64,000 bases of DNA from Halorarius litoreus. GTDB lineage: Archaea; Halobacteriota; Halobacteria; Halobacteriales; Haloarculaceae. Within the stretch, counting starts at the first letter, position 1. The number at the start of each line of letters is the position of its first letter. Below are positions 26,132 to 37,916 of the stretch, one piece after another. The notes beneath the pieces were generated by a model. It searched no databases. It had not been told where the DNA came from and saw only the letters and a list, made by a program, of their open reading frames with translations. A program made the translations under genes and the position numbers. Location of the stretch: NCBI RefSeq assembly GCF_024362405.1, contig NZ_CP101454.1, forward strand, positions 3,844,001-3,908,000. The letters run 5' to 3'.

Positions 26132-27829
26132 CTACGCGAGCCCGATCTTCTCCTGGTACTGGCCGTAGTGTTTCTCGAAGACGTCCATGATCTCGCCCAT
26201 CGTGACGTACGCCTTGACCGCGTCCACGATGTACGGCATCACGTTCTCGTCGGTCTCGATGGCTTCGTCGAGCGCGTCGAGCGTCGCCTCCACCTCGCCG
26301 TCGTCGCGCTCTTCCTTGACCTGTTTGAGCCGGTCGAGCTGCGTCTGCTCGCTCGCCTCGTCGACCTTCAGGAGGTCGACGGAGGTGTCCTGGTCGATGC
26401 TGTACTTGTTCACGCCGACGACCGTCTCTTTGCCCTCGTCGACGCGTTTCTGGTAGTTGTAGCTCGCTTCCTGAATCTCGCGGTGGAAGTAGCCCTGGTC
26501 GATACCCTCGAGGACACCGTTGCGGACGGAGCCGTCACCGAGTTCCCTGATCTCCTCGATGTACCTCATGATTTCCTCTTCCATCTCGTCGGTGAGCGTC
26601 TCCACCGCGAACGAGCCACCGAGCGGATCGACGATGTCCGCGGCCCCGGACTCCTCGGCGATTATTTGCTGGGTGCGGAGCGCGACGCGAACGGCTTCTT
26701 CGGAGGGGAGTGCGAGCGCCTCGTCGTAGCTGTTCGTGTGGAGACTCTGCGTGCCACCCAGAACGCCCGCCAGCGCCTGGATGGTGGTGCGAACGATGTT
26801 GTTCAGCGGCTGCTGCGCGGTGAGTGACTGGCCCGCCGTCTGCGTGTGGAACTTCAGCCGCTTCGATTCGGGTTTCTCCGCGTCGTACCACTCGTCCATC
26901 ACGCGGGCGTAGATGCGGCGGGCGGCCCGGAACTTCGCGACCTCTTCGAACAGCGAGTTGTGCGAGTTGAAGAAGAACGACAGCAGGGGGGCGAACTCGT
27001 CGACGTCGAGCCCGCGGTCCATCGCGTCTTCGACGTACGCGAAGCCGTCGGCGAGGGTGAACGCGGCCTCCTGTGCGGCGGTCGAGCCGGCCTCACGGAT
27101 GTGGTAGCCCGAGATGGAGATTGGGTGGAACTTCGGCGTCTCCTCGACGGCGAACTCGACGGTATCCGTGACGATGTCGAGGCTCGGCTCCGGGGGAATC
27201 ACCCACTCCTTCTGGGCGATGAACTCCTTCAGCATGTCGTTCTGCAGGGTGCCGCGAACCTGCTCGCGGGGCACGCCCTGCTGGTCTGCCAGCGCGACGT
27301 ACATCGCGTAGATGACCGCGGCGGAGGGGTTGATGGTGAAGGAGGTAGAGACCTCGCCGATGTCGATACCGTCGAAGAGGATCTCCATGTCGCGGAGGGT
27401 GTCGACCGCCACACCCTCTTTGCCGACCTCCCCGAGGCTCATCGGGTCGTCGGAGTCGAGCCCCATCAACGAGGGCATGTCGAACGCGGTCGAGAGGCCG
27501 GTCTGCCCCTCGTCGACGAGGTAGTGGAACCGCTCGTTCGTCTCTTCTGCGGTGCCGAAGCCGGCGAACTGCCGCATCGTCCACGTCCGCCCGCGGTACA
27601 TCGTCGGGTACGCACCCCGCGTGTAGGGCTCCTCGCCGGGGAACCCGAGGTCCGCCTCGTAGTCGATATCGGCGACGTCCTCGGGCGTGTAGAGCCTGTC
27701 CACCTCGTGGTTCGAGACGGTGACGAACTCGTCCTTTCGCTCGCCGTGTTCGAGGTAGTCGGCGAGCGTGTCGTCCTCCCACTCCTCGTGGGCCTCGCGA
27801 ATCGCGTCGAGGTCCTCGTCGTCGTACAT
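26132..27829 (-). CDS. mcmA1: Methylmalonyl-CoA mutase large (catalytic) subunit
   Basis: A 565-residue enzyme isomerising methylmalonyl-CoA and succinyl-CoA. It shows the substrate-barrel motifs RGAYPTMYRGRTWTMRQFAG and RLKFHTQTAGQSLTAQQPLN. The C-terminal B12-binding DxHxxG domain is absent, as in archaea where it is a separate small subunit. I chose the start at 27829 (MYDDEDLDAIREAHEEW) because a TATA-like CCGTTAATGG lies 27 bases upstream; an ATG nine codons earlier falls inside that box. The small subunit is not in the window. Confidence 0.92.
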   Translation of the reverse strand: MYDDEDLDAIREAHEEWEDDTLADYLEHGERKDEFVTVSNHEVDRLYTPEDVADIDYEADLGFPGEEPYTRGAYPTMYRGRTWTMRQFAGFGTAEETNERFHYLVDEGQTGLSTAFDMPSLMGLDSDDPMSLGEVGKEGVAVDTLRDMEILFDGIDIGEVSTSFTINPSAAVIYAMYVALADQQGVPREQVRGTLQNDMLKEFIAQKEWVIPPEPSLDIVTDTVEFAVEETPKFHPISISGYHIREAGSTAAQEAAFTLADGFAYVEDAMDRGLDVDEFAPLLSFFFNSHNSLFEEVAKFRAARRIYARVMDEWYDAEKPESKRLKFHTQTAGQSLTAQQPLNNIVRTTIQALAGVLGGTQSLHTNSYDEALALPSEEAVRVALRTQQIIAEESGAADIVDPLGGSFAVETLTDEMEEEIMRYIEEIRELGDGSVRNGVLEGIDQGYFHREIQEASYNYQKRVDEGKETVVGVNKYSIDQDTSVDLLKVDEASEQTQLDRLKQVKEERDDGEVEATLDALDEAIETDENVMPYIVDAVKAYVTMGEIMDVFEKHYGQYQEKIGLA

Positions 27830-27888
27830 GCCCCGCAATTCTCGCCGCCCAGCCATTAACGGTTCGGTGGTCTCAGGGGCGAAGAGCG

Positions 27889-28701
27889 CTACCGGTCGTC
27901 CTTCTGGAGCCGCTTCGTCGTCTCGACGAGCGGGTGGTGTGCGTAGTCGACCTCCTTGATGTCCCCGATCGAGTCCAGGTTCTCCTTGCGTGCGGTCTCG
28001 GCCATCCCGAGTTCGACGGGCTCGTCGAGGACGATGACGTACGCGTCCATCTCCTCGATGCCGAGCTGTGAGGCCGCTTTCACCCGGTGGTGGCCGTCCG
28101 CGAGGAGGAGTTCGCCGTTGTTGTCGATGACGACGAGCGGCTCGGCGAGGCCGTTCTCCAGCTCGTAGGAGCGCCCCTCGAGCTCGTCGGTGTACACCTT
28201 GCTCTGCGTGGGCGTGAGGTTCGCCAACTTGACCGTGCGCCGCTCCTCGGTCGCACCGACCTCGTGGATGTTCTGGAGCGTCCGCTTCAGCTTGTCCACC
28301 TTGTCGGGCGTAGCGCGCTCGATCTGCGAGCGGATCACGTCGGCGTTCGAGATGATGCCGACGAGGTTGCCCGCATCGTCGACGACGGGGAGCCGCTGGA
28401 TGCCCGACCGGAGGATGACGCGCGCTGCGTCCGTGATTTTCATCTCCGGGTGCGCGACGATGAGGTCGTCGGTCATCACCTTGAAGATGGGCTCGTTGTC
28501 GTCCGCGAGCAGCAGGTCGCGCGCGGAGATGAACCCCTCGACGCGCCGGCCATCACACACCGGGAATCCGGAGTGCGCCTCCTGGGACTCCGCGATGCGG
28601 CGAGCCACGTCCTCGACCGTGTCGTCGGGGGAGACGGTCGCCACGTCCTGCGTCATGTAGTCACGGACTTGTGGCTTCCCGTCGAGCGCACCTTGCGACA
28701 T
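27889..28701 (-). CDS. CBS-pair protein with ParB/Srx-like domain
   Basis: A 270-residue protein. Two CBS motifs occupy residues about 10-130 (VRDYMTQDVATVSPDDTVED; VMTDDLIVAHPEMKITDAAR), likely sensing adenine nucleotides. Residues about 155-240 carry a ParB-like nucleotide-binding signature, PLVVIDNNGELLLADGHHR. A TATA-like GGGCTTTTTGCC (28723-28735) lies 27 bases before the ATG, excluding a much longer upstream frame extension. It is followed after 59 bases by the mutase gene on the same strand. Function unproven; similar haloarchaeal proteins are annotated only by domains. Confidence 0.85.
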   Translation of the reverse strand: MSQGALDGKPQVRDYMTQDVATVSPDDTVEDVARRIAESQEAHSGFPVCDGRRVEGFISARDLLLADDNEPIFKVMTDDLIVAHPEMKITDAARVILRSGIQRLPVVDDAGNLVGIISNADVIRSQIERATPDKVDKLKRTLQNIHEVGATEERRTVKLANLTPTQSKVYTDELEGRSYELENGLAEPLVVIDNNGELLLADGHHRVKAASQLGIEEMDAYVIVLDEPVELGMAETARKENLDSIGDIKEVDYAHHPLVETTKRLQKDDR

Positions 28702-28771
28702 TATGCTCCCTCTGGAGCGCCGGGGCAAAAAGCCCGCGCTCGCCGAGGCCCCATCGAGGGTGCCACGGACG

Positions 28772-30256
28772 TCAGTCCTCGGTCTCGTCCTTCGAGAGTG
28801 ACGGTGCTGGCCCCTGTTCGCCGAGATAGCGCGTGTTCGCGTACACCGCCGTCGCCGCCGTGTTCGGACCGACGTCGAGCGTCTCGAAGAACCGGTCGGT
28901 GACGACCTCGCTGATGCGCTGTTCGGGGTTCTCCTCGCCCTCCTCGACGAGTGCCCCCACGGGAATCTGTGCGCCGGCCATGTCGGCGTGGCCGCCGGCG
29001 CTGCCGATCTGCCCGAACGCCTCACGAAGCGTCTCGCCGATGTCTATCTCCCCACCCCGAGACCGGGCGGAAGCGTAGATGATGTCGTCGCGCGAGCCGT
29101 AGACGAGCGTGGTGTTTATTCCGTCCATCCCGAGCAGGCGGTCGGCCGCCTGCGCAAGCGCGTCGCGGTCACCGATCTGCCCGACGTACGACAGGACGAC
29201 CGAGCCACGGGTCTCGCGGTCGGTGATGGCTCGCCCGATGATGTCGAACGTCTCGGGGCTGACGCTCGGTGACTCGATGCGCTCCAGGGTGGCGCCGTCG
29301 ACGAACGGCATGAGGTAGGCGGCCGCCTCGAAGTCGGCGGTCGACACCTCCCGGGAGAAGTCGTTGGTGTCGACGTGAATACCGAACAGGAGACCGGTCG
29401 CGACCGCGGGCGACGGCTCCATGCCGAGCGTCTGGAGATAGCCGGTGAGGAGCGTCGACGTCGCGCCCACGTCCGACCGGAGGTCGACGAACCGCGCCTC
29501 CACTGGCGCGCGCGGCGGGTGGTGGTCGATGACGATGTCGATGCGCGTGTCCTCGGGGAGCTGGTCGTTGACGCCCGGTCGCGAGTGGTCGACGAGCGCG
29601 ACCCCACCGAACTCGTCAAGCGACGCCTCGTCAGAGAGATGTCGCAGGTCGAACTCGAGGAGGTTCACCAGCGCCCGGTTCTCCTGGTGGTTGATGTCGC
29701 CGAAGTAGCACGCTTCGGCCGGTGTTCCGGCCCGTTCGGCGATCTCTTCGAGGGCGATCGCACTCGCGATGGCGTCCGGGTCGGGGTTGTCGTGGGCGAC
29801 GACGGCGAGCGGCCCGTCGATGCTGCGGATGACACGTCGGAGCCGCCGGGTACGGAGCCCTTCCTCGCCGACGCTCGCGGACAGGAAGTCGGCGAGCGCG
29901 TTGCGGGGGTCGACGACCGTGTCGGCCGTCGATTCGAGCGCCTCGATGTCGGCGTCCACCGGGCTGTGCCCCGCGAACGCGAGCAGGAAGGCGTCGGGGT
30001 ACGTCTCACGGGCGAGTCGGGCCGCAGCGATGTTCGTCGCGGGGTCGTCGCTGCCGACGATTACAGTATCCGGCGTGAAGGGGACGTCCGCGAGCGTCGC
30101 GGGGTCGGTCGGGTCGCCGAGCGTCGCGGTGATGGCGTCCGAGCGGAGGGTCTCGACGCGGTGCTCGTCGGTCGTGACGACGAGGGCAGGGTCGTTCCCC
30201 CCGGAGATAACGAGGCGACGACCGACCGACCCGCACCCGAGGACGAGCCGGGACAT
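28772..30256 (-). CDS. TrkA-N/DHH-DHHA1 phosphoesterase
   Basis: A 494-residue fusion. The N-terminal 135 residues are a Rossmann TrkA-N/RCK-like domain (LVLGCGSVGRRLVISGG). The DHH domain follows with AHDNPDPDAIASAIALEE, DHSRPG and the DHH triad in DIVIDHHPPRAP. The C-terminal DHHA1 domain contains GSAGGHADMAGAQIP. This arrangement is common in haloarchaea; the DHH part suggests a manganese-dependent hydrolase of (cyclic) dinucleotides or nano-RNA, and the TrkA-N part suggests nucleotide control. TATA-like GCTTTTAGCC at 30279-30288 supports a leaderless start. Confidence 0.88.
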   Translation of the reverse strand: MSRLVLGCGSVGRRLVISGGNDPALVVTTDEHRVETLRSDAITATLGDPTDPATLADVPFTPDTVIVGSDDPATNIAAARLARETYPDAFLLAFAGHSPVDADIEALESTADTVVDPRNALADFLSASVGEEGLRTRRLRRVIRSIDGPLAVVAHDNPDPDAIASAIALEEIAERAGTPAEACYFGDINHQENRALVNLLEFDLRHLSDEASLDEFGGVALVDHSRPGVNDQLPEDTRIDIVIDHHPPRAPVEARFVDLRSDVGATSTLLTGYLQTLGMEPSPAVATGLLFGIHVDTNDFSREVSTADFEAAAYLMPFVDGATLERIESPSVSPETFDIIGRAITDRETRGSVVLSYVGQIGDRDALAQAADRLLGMDGINTTLVYGSRDDIIYASARSRGGEIDIGETLREAFGQIGSAGGHADMAGAQIPVGALVEEGEENPEQRISEVVTDRFFETLDVGPNTAATAVYANTRYLGEQGPAPSLSKDETED

Positions 30257-30327
30257 ACCTTCGGTTCCCCCCGCACGGGCTAAAAGCCTCCGCTAGCCGA
30301 GAGTGGACGACGGAAACGGGGTCCCGC

Positions 30328-31806
30328 TCAGAACAGCGCGGCCGCGGCGTCGAACGCCGTCCCCGAGAAGAAGCCGAGCGCGGGCAGCAGCGCGACCGTC
30401 GCGACCGCCGCGGCCACGACCGCCACGTACAGCCCGGTCGGGTAGCTGGTGACCTGCACGTCGCCAGTGGGCTCTTCGATCCACATCGCCTTGACGACGC
30501 GGCTGTAGTAGAACAGCGACAGCGCGCTGTTTATCGCGCCGACGAGTGCGAGCCACCAGACGCCCGCGCCAACGGCGCCGGCGAACAGGTAGTACTTCGA
30601 GAGGAACCCGCCACCGACCGGGAGGCCGGCGAGCGAGAACATGAAGACGGTCATCGCGACGCAGGCCACGGGAGCCTTCTTCGCGAGGCCGTTGTAGTCC
30701 TCGAAGGTGCGGCCGACGCCCCAGTACTCGGCGAGGGCGATGAACAGGAACGCGCCCGTGTTCATGAAGCCGTAGACGAGCAGGTGAATCATCCCCGCGC
30801 CGAGGACGATGTTCTCGTTTCCGGCGCCGGTGAGCGCGGCGAGTCCGATGAGGACGTAGCCGGCGTGGCCCACCGACGAGTAGGCGAGCATCCGCTTGAC
30901 GTTCTCCTGGGTGGCGGCGGCGAAGTTACCGAGCGTCATCGTGACGACGGCGAGCACCTGCACCGCGAGCACCCAGTCGATGGCGCCGACGACGTCCCCG
31001 ATGGGGAACGCGACGACCATCACGCGGAACGCGAGTGCGAACCCGGCGGCCTTCGACGCACTCGAGAGGAACGCCGAGATGGGCGCGGGCGCGCCCTCGT
31101 AGGCCTCCGGCGCCCAGAAGTGGAACGGGACGGAGGCGGTCTTGAACGCGAATCCACCCAGGACCATCAGCACGCCGACGCCGAGGATGCCGGCGAGGCC
31201 GGTGTCCGCGACGCCCGCGGCGACGTCCTCCAGCAGCATCGAGCCGGAGACGCCGTACACCAGCGAGATGCCGTAGGCGAAGATCGCCGACGACAGCGCG
31301 CCGATGAGGAAGTACTTGAGCCCGGACTCGACCGAGCCACGGTTCTTCTTCAGGAACGCGACCAGCGCGTACGACGGGAGGCTGGCGAGTTCGAGCGCGA
31401 CGAAGCCGACCGCGAGCGAGCCCGCGGAGGCCATCAGCGTCATGCCGGTCGCGGCGAGCAGGACGAGCATGTAGTACTCGGCCTGGTAGTCGAGGTCCTC
31501 GAGGTAGTCGTAGCTCGCCAGGGTCACGAGCGCGGTGACGCTCGTGAAGATGAAGCTGAAGAACAGCGCCATCCCGTCGACGACGAGCTGTCCCCCGTAG
31601 AGGACGACAGCCGGGTCGCCGACGCCCGCGGCGAGGTACATCCCCGAGACGCCCATCGCGGCGAGCGAGCCGACGAACGCGATGCCCGCCAGCACCGGGT
31701 TGTTGCTCGAATCGGGGTCGATGCTGTCGAACACGAAGAGGGCGAGCGCGGTGGCGCCGAGCACGAGCGTCGGCGCGGTGGCCGCCCAGTCTGGAGTGAT
31801 AGCCAT
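30328..31806 (-). CDS. nuoN: NADH-quinone oxidoreductase subunit N
   Basis: A 492-residue antiporter-like proton-pumping subunit with about 14 helices. The signature FWAPEAYEGAPAPISAFLSS, typical of NuoN, lies near residue 230, with conserved lysines in the following helices. Its ATG abuts the nuoM stop. It is the last gene of the nuoJ1-J2-K-L-M-N unit. Confidence 0.94.
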   Translation of the reverse strand: MAITPDWAATAPTLVLGATALALFVFDSIDPDSSNNPVLAGIAFVGSLAAMGVSGMYLAAGVGDPAVVLYGGQLVVDGMALFFSFIFTSVTALVTLASYDYLEDLDYQAEYYMLVLLAATGMTLMASAGSLAVGFVALELASLPSYALVAFLKKNRGSVESGLKYFLIGALSSAIFAYGISLVYGVSGSMLLEDVAAGVADTGLAGILGVGVLMVLGGFAFKTASVPFHFWAPEAYEGAPAPISAFLSSASKAAGFALAFRVMVVAFPIGDVVGAIDWVLAVQVLAVVTMTLGNFAAATQENVKRMLAYSSVGHAGYVLIGLAALTGAGNENIVLGAGMIHLLVYGFMNTGAFLFIALAEYWGVGRTFEDYNGLAKKAPVACVAMTVFMFSLAGLPVGGGFLSKYYLFAGAVGAGVWWLALVGAINSALSLFYYSRVVKAMWIEEPTGDVQVTSYPTGLYVAVVAAAVATVALLPALGFFSGTAFDAAAALF

Positions 31807-33356
31807 CTATGGTGCACCTCCGAGCGCCGCGACCGAGTCAGGCAGGACCGGGGCGACGGCGTCCTGGATCATGTTGAACGCCAGGTCGTTCGGGAACGAG
31901 CCCAGCGCGATGATGAACACGAGCAGCACGATGAGCGGCACCACGTCGTGGAGGTCCGCGCGCACGACGTCGTAGTCCGTCTCCGAGCGGAACGCCCCGA
32001 AGAGGGTCCGCTGCATCGCGAACAGCAGGTAGCCGGCGACGATGACGATGCCGAACATCGCCGCGGCCGTGAACAGCGGTGCGCCCGCGAAGCCGGCGCC
32101 GAACGAGCCGACGAACACGAAGAACTCCGCCGCGAAGCCGGCCATCAGTGGGAGTCCCATGTAGGCGAACGAGCCCGCGAGGAACGCACCGACGGTGACG
32201 GGCATCTTGTCCGCGAGCCCCGACATGTCGCCGACCATCCGCGTGTGCGTCGTGTTGTAGATGACGCCGACACACGCGAACAGCAGCCCCGAGATGAGGC
32301 CGTGCGAGATCATCTGGAACGTCGCGCCACCGACGCCGTAGACGGTGTAGGCGACGAGCCCGAGGATGACGTAGCCCATCGACGACACCGACGAGTAGGC
32401 GACGATGCGCTTGAGGTCCTCCTGTGCGAGTGCGAGCATCGCGCCGTAGATGACCGAGACGACGGCAAACGCCGCGATGAGCACCGCGTACTGCTGGGCG
32501 ACCTCCGGTAGCATCGTGAAGTTGAACCGCAGCAGTGCGTACGTCCCCATCTTCAACAGCACCCCGGCCAGCATCACCGACGCCGGCGTGGGAGCCTCGA
32601 CGTGGGCGTCCGGCAGCCACGTGTGGAACGGAACGACCGGGACCTTCACCGCGAATCCGATGAACATCGCGAAGAACGCGAGGACGGCGAGCAAGTCGGG
32701 GCCGATGACCCCGAGGCCACCGAGTTCGCCCGCGCGCAACGCCTGTGCGATGACGGGCATGTCGAGCGAACTGATGGAGTCGCCGAGCCCGAACACGAGC
32801 CCGAAGAACCCGATGAACATCACCAGCGAGGCGATGTTCGTGTAGACGAAGAACTTGATGGCGGCGTACTTCCGGCGAGCGCCGCCCCAGACGCCGATGA
32901 GGAAGTACATCGGGACGAGGACGCCCTCCCAGAAGATGAACCAGACGAAGAAGTCGAGCGCGCCGAACACGCCGATGAGCATCGCCTCCATGAACAGCAT
33001 GAGGCCGTAGAACTGGGCCTCACGCTCGTCGATGGGGGTCCACGACGCGAGGATAGCGAGCGTCGTGAGCAGCGTCGACAGCACGACGAGCGGCATCGAG
33101 ATGCCGTCGAGGCCGACGTGCCACGAGAGGTCGTACGGACCGAGCGTGACCCATTCGGCCGACGACTCGAACGCGATGGTGCTGCCGGGGCCGCCGAGGA
33201 AGGCGTTGCCCGCACCGTCGAAGACGGCGTACATGTACAGCGAGACCGCGAGCGGAAGCAGCGAGATGCCGAGTGCTGCCTTCCCGGCGTACTTGTCCGG
33301 GAGGAAGAACACGATGCCTGCGCCGAGCAGACAGAGCGCGAGCAGAATCTCGATCA

Positions 33357-33360
<4 letters not shown>
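31807..33360 (-). CDS. nuoM: NADH-quinone oxidoreductase subunit M
   Basis: A 517-residue membrane subunit with the motif WLPDAHVEAPTPASVMLAGV near residue 245 and the helix WEGVLVPMYFLIGVWGG typical of NuoM. The start (Met-Met-Ile-Glu) at 33360 overlaps the nuoL TGA as ATGA, deciding it over an upstream GTG. One of three antiporter-like pumping subunits. Confidence 0.94.
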
Positions 33361-35405
<2,045 letters not shown>

Positions 35406-35406
35406 C

Positions 35407-35712
35407 TTACCACCTCAGAGTCGTCGCCTTCGTCACGTCCACGTCCTCGAAGTTGCGGTACAGCACCAGGATGATGCCGATACCGACGGCGACCTCGGCG
35501 GCGGCGATCGCCATCGTGAACAGGCTGAACACCTGTCCGGTGAGGTTACCGTGATAGAACGAGAACGCGACGAAGTTGATGTTCGCTGCGTTCAGCATCA
35601 GCTCGACCGACATCAGGAACAACAGCGCGTTCCGACGGGTGAGGATGCCGAACAGGCCGATACAGAACACCGCGGCCGAGAGCACGAGGTAGTACTGGAC
35701 GGGAACCGCCAT
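35407..35712 (-). CDS. nuoK: NADH-quinone oxidoreductase subunit K
   Basis: A 101-residue, three-helix subunit. It opens VPVQYYLVLSAAVFCIGLFG and has the conserved glutamates of the proton path in LLFLMSVELMLNAANINFVA and AIAAAEVAVGIGIILVLYRN. Its ATG directly abuts the nuoJ2 stop. The length is canonical. Confidence 0.95.
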   Translation of the reverse strand: MAVPVQYYLVLSAAVFCIGLFGILTRRNALLFLMSVELMLNAANINFVAFSFYHGNLTGQVFSLFTMAIAAAEVAVGIGIILVLYRNFEDVDVTKATTLRW

Positions 35713-36060
35713 CTAGCGGTCACCCCCCTTCCGGTCCTCGTCTTTTCCTCCGTCCGTGAGCGGCAGGAAACCGCCGGACTCGCCCTCGCGGCGGGCGAGC
35801 ATCACGGCCGCCGCCAGCGCGGCGATGAGGACGACGTCGATGATCTCGAACGCGATGAGGAACCCTTCCGACGGGAGCGTCCCGGCGTCCAGGTTGAACA
35901 TCGCGTAGCCGATGGTCGCGGTGATGCCGTCGACACCACCGAACCCGGCCATCTCGCCGAAGTCGGCCGTCAGGAAGACGGCGACGAGGACGACGAACAG
36001 CGCCAGCGCGGCGATGCCCGTGGCCTTGCCACCCTTGTAGAGGCGAGGACGCGTCGTCAT
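35713..36060 (-). CDS. nuoJ2: NADH-quinone oxidoreductase subunit J, C-terminal half
   Basis: A 115-residue protein carrying the last membrane helices of NuoJ: FEIIDVVLIAALAAAVMLAR is the usual final helix. A 25-residue charged tail follows. In haloarchaea NuoJ is commonly encoded by two adjacent genes, and here the start overlaps the first half's stop as ATGA, so the pair should be made together. Confidence 0.85.
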   Translation of the reverse strand: MTTRPRLYKGGKATGIAALALFVVLVAVFLTADFGEMAGFGGVDGITATIGYAMFNLDAGTLPSEGFLIAFEIIDVVLIAALAAAVMLARREGESGGFLPLTDGGKDEDRKGGDR

Positions 36061-36332
36061 CGCACCATCACCTCGTGGTCATCTTGCTCGCGGACGAGCA
36101 TCACGGCGAACGTGATGAGGATGAGAACCCCGCCCACGTAGACGAGGATCTGCATCGCCGCGAGGAACTCGGCTCGCAACATTACGTAGTGGACCGCGAC
36201 GCTGGTCAACGCCACCCCGAGCAGGAGTGCGCTGTGCCAGACGTCACGGACCAGGACGACGCCCAGGCTGCTGCCCACGGTGATGAGCGCAAACAGCAAG
36301 AACGCCGCTAGTTCGACCGGTGCTACAGCCAT
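36057..36332 (-). CDS. nuoJ1: NADH-quinone oxidoreductase subunit J, N-terminal half
   Basis: A 91-residue, three-helix protein with VRDVWHSALLLGVALTSVAV and LRAEFLAAMQILVYVGGVLI; the latter is the conserved pi-bulge helix of NuoJ. I place the start at 36332 (MAVAPVELAAF); an upstream frame extension of 17 residues is charged and outside the family. It is the first gene after the break in the nuo locus and is divergent to the AI-2E-type gene, so it needs its own promoter in the 156-base gap. Confidence 0.88.
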   Translation of the reverse strand: MAVAPVELAAFLLFALITVGSSLGVVLVRDVWHSALLLGVALTSVAVHYVMLRAEFLAAMQILVYVGGVLILITFAVMLVREQDDHEVMVR

Positions 36333-36488
36333 TACCTCAAACTCTGTCGGCTTCGGTTTGAAGCTTTCTTTGTGTTCCCGCACGCGGGGGCGCGCTTGGT
36401 GAGGTAAACTGGGGGGCTTACCGCTCTAGCCACCAATTGGTGTCGTCGGGGAACAGTTACAAGGAGCACTCGCCTAAACCGGCGACAC

Positions 36489-37628
36489 ATGGCCACAGCC
36501 CTCCCAAGCGGCGAGACACGCCGTGCCGGCTGGTGGTTCGTCGCCACCGCATTACTCGCGACCGTCGGCTTCTTCGTGTACTCGTTCGTCGGCACCTTCG
36601 TTCTCGGCGTGTTCGTGTACTACGGCGCGCGACCGATCAACCGGCGGCTCCGACGCCGCCTCGATTCCCGGGGTGCGGCGGCCGGGCTCACGCTGCTCTG
36701 TATCGTCGTCCCCGTACTCGCGCTGCTGGCGTACACGGGGGCAGTCGCCATCCGCGAGTTCGGTGCCGTCGCGGGCTCGGACGCCGTGAATCAGGTCCTC
36801 ACGCGGCTGCTCGGAGACGAGTCCTCGCTCACGTCGATCCTCCAGAACCCACAGGCGGCAGTCGACCGGCTCACGGCCATCCCGCAGTTCGAGCAGGGTG
36901 TCGACGTCGCGGTGGGGACGCTCGGTGCGGTGTCGAACGTCCTGCTCCACCTGACGCTCGCGCTCGCGTTCGCCTTCTTCCTCTACCGCGACGGCCACCG
37001 GCTGGAGGCGTGGTACCGCGCCGAGGTCGGGGGCCGGGACACCGCCGCCCACGCCTGGCTCGCGGCCACGGACGCCGACCTCGAGGTCGTCTACTTCGGC
37101 AACGTCCTGACGGTGCTCGGCGTGACGGTCGCCGCCGTCCTCGCGTTCAACGGCTACAACCTCCTCGCCCCGGCGGCCGTCACGCTTCCCTTCCCGACGC
37201 TGCTGGCAGTCCTCACGGGTCTCGCCACCTTCGTTCCACTCGTCGTCGGGAAGCTCGTCTACCTCCCGGCGACGGCACTGCTGGTTTACCGGGCCGTCCA
37301 GACGGACACCGGCCTGCTCGTCTACCCGCTCGGCTTCCTCGTCGTCGCGTTCCTCTTCCTCGACCTCCTTCCGCAGTCGGTACTCCGTCCGTACATCTCC
37401 GGACAGACACTCCACGAGGGGGCCGTCCTGTTCGCGTACGTCCTCGGCGCGGTGCTGTTCGGCTGGTACGGGCTGTTCCTCGGCCCGCTACTGCTGGTGC
37501 TCGTAGTCCAGTTCGCCAACGTCGTCCTCGGCGACCTGCTCGGCGGCAACGAGTTCACCGCGTTCCCGACGGGCGCGACGACACTCGGGACGGACCCCGA
37601 TGACGCACCAGCGAACAGTGGAGAGTAG
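36489..37628 (+). CDS. AI-2E family (PerM-like) permease inserted in the nuo locus
   Basis: A 379-residue membrane protein with a tandem of hydrophobic helices at the start (WWFVATALLATVGFFVYSFV), GVFVYYGARPINRRLRRRL, a central soluble loop around residues 100-150, and VLRPYISGQTLHEGAVLFA followed by VLGAVLFGWYGLFLGPLLLV, all typical of the AI-2E/PerM family. Substrates in archaea are unknown. It is the only plus-strand gene inside the nuo cluster, lying between nuoI and nuoJ1. A possible promoter (AGTTACAAGG near 36455-36465) lies about 27 bases before the ATG. Confidence 0.85.
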   Translation: MATALPSGETRRAGWWFVATALLATVGFFVYSFVGTFVLGVFVYYGARPINRRLRRRLDSRGAAAGLTLLCIVVPVLALLAYTGAVAIREFGAVAGSDAVNQVLTRLLGDESSLTSILQNPQAAVDRLTAIPQFEQGVDVAVGTLGAVSNVLLHLTLALAFAFFLYRDGHRLEAWYRAEVGGRDTAAHAWLAATDADLEVVYFGNVLTVLGVTVAAVLAFNGYNLLAPAAVTLPFPTLLAVLTGLATFVPLVVGKLVYLPATALLVYRAVQTDTGLLVYPLGFLVVAFLFLDLLPQSVLRPYISGQTLHEGAVLFAYVLGAVLFGWYGLFLGPLLLVLVVQFANVVLGDLLGGNEFTAFPTGATTLGTDPDDAPANSGE

Positions 37629-37710
37629 CCCGGGCGCTGGTCCTCCAGTCCAGCAATGCAGAGTATTGTCCGAGTGAGCGAGCGCTCCCCGAACGCGAGC
37701 GAAGGAGCCG

Positions 37711-37823
37711 AAAAAGGTGGTGTCTACTGATAGTCGACTTCGCCCTCGCCCTCGCCGATCCACGCACCGCGGTCGGGCTCGCGGGACGCGAGCGGGTCGA
37801 TGTCCTCGCGACCCCACCTTTTT
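37711..37823. terminator. Inverted T-runs flanking the duplicated nuoI tail, possible bidirectional terminator
   Basis: AAAAAGGTGG (37711-37720) is a perfect inverted match to CCACCTTTTT (37814-37823). Read from the AI-2E-type gene (plus) the transcript would end in the second T-run. Read on the minus strand it would end in the first. Confidence 0.45.
37726..37806 (-). repeat. 81-bp exact duplicate of the nuoI 3' end (copy 1, non-functional)
   Basis: Identical at every base to 37948-38028, the last codons of nuoI. On the minus strand it reads through the same codons and reaches an in-frame TAG instead of the TGA of the real gene. The two copies are 222 bases apart. Confidence 0.9.
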
Positions 37824-37883
37824 GTCGTTCGGGATTTCTCGCTCACTCCGCTCGCTTCGAAACCGCTCACGACAAAAACGTGG

Positions 37884-37916
37884 ATGAAAAAGGCCGCCCT
37901 CGCTTCCCTTGGGCGG
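37884..37916 (-). terminator. Hairpin plus T-run after nuoI
   Basis: On the minus strand CCGCCC...GGGCGG (37894-37916) forms a stem directly followed by CTTTTTCATCC, with another TTTTT run ten bases on. A second perfect hairpin, ACGGCTCG/CGAGCCGT (37921-37941), lies between it and the nuoI stop. This looks like an intrinsic stop for the nuoA-I transcript. Confidence 0.55.

Noticed and set aside
35713-36332. Frameshifted single nuoJ
   Set aside because: The two halves overlap by a clean ATGA junction and each has a sensible start; split nuoJ is common in haloarchaea.
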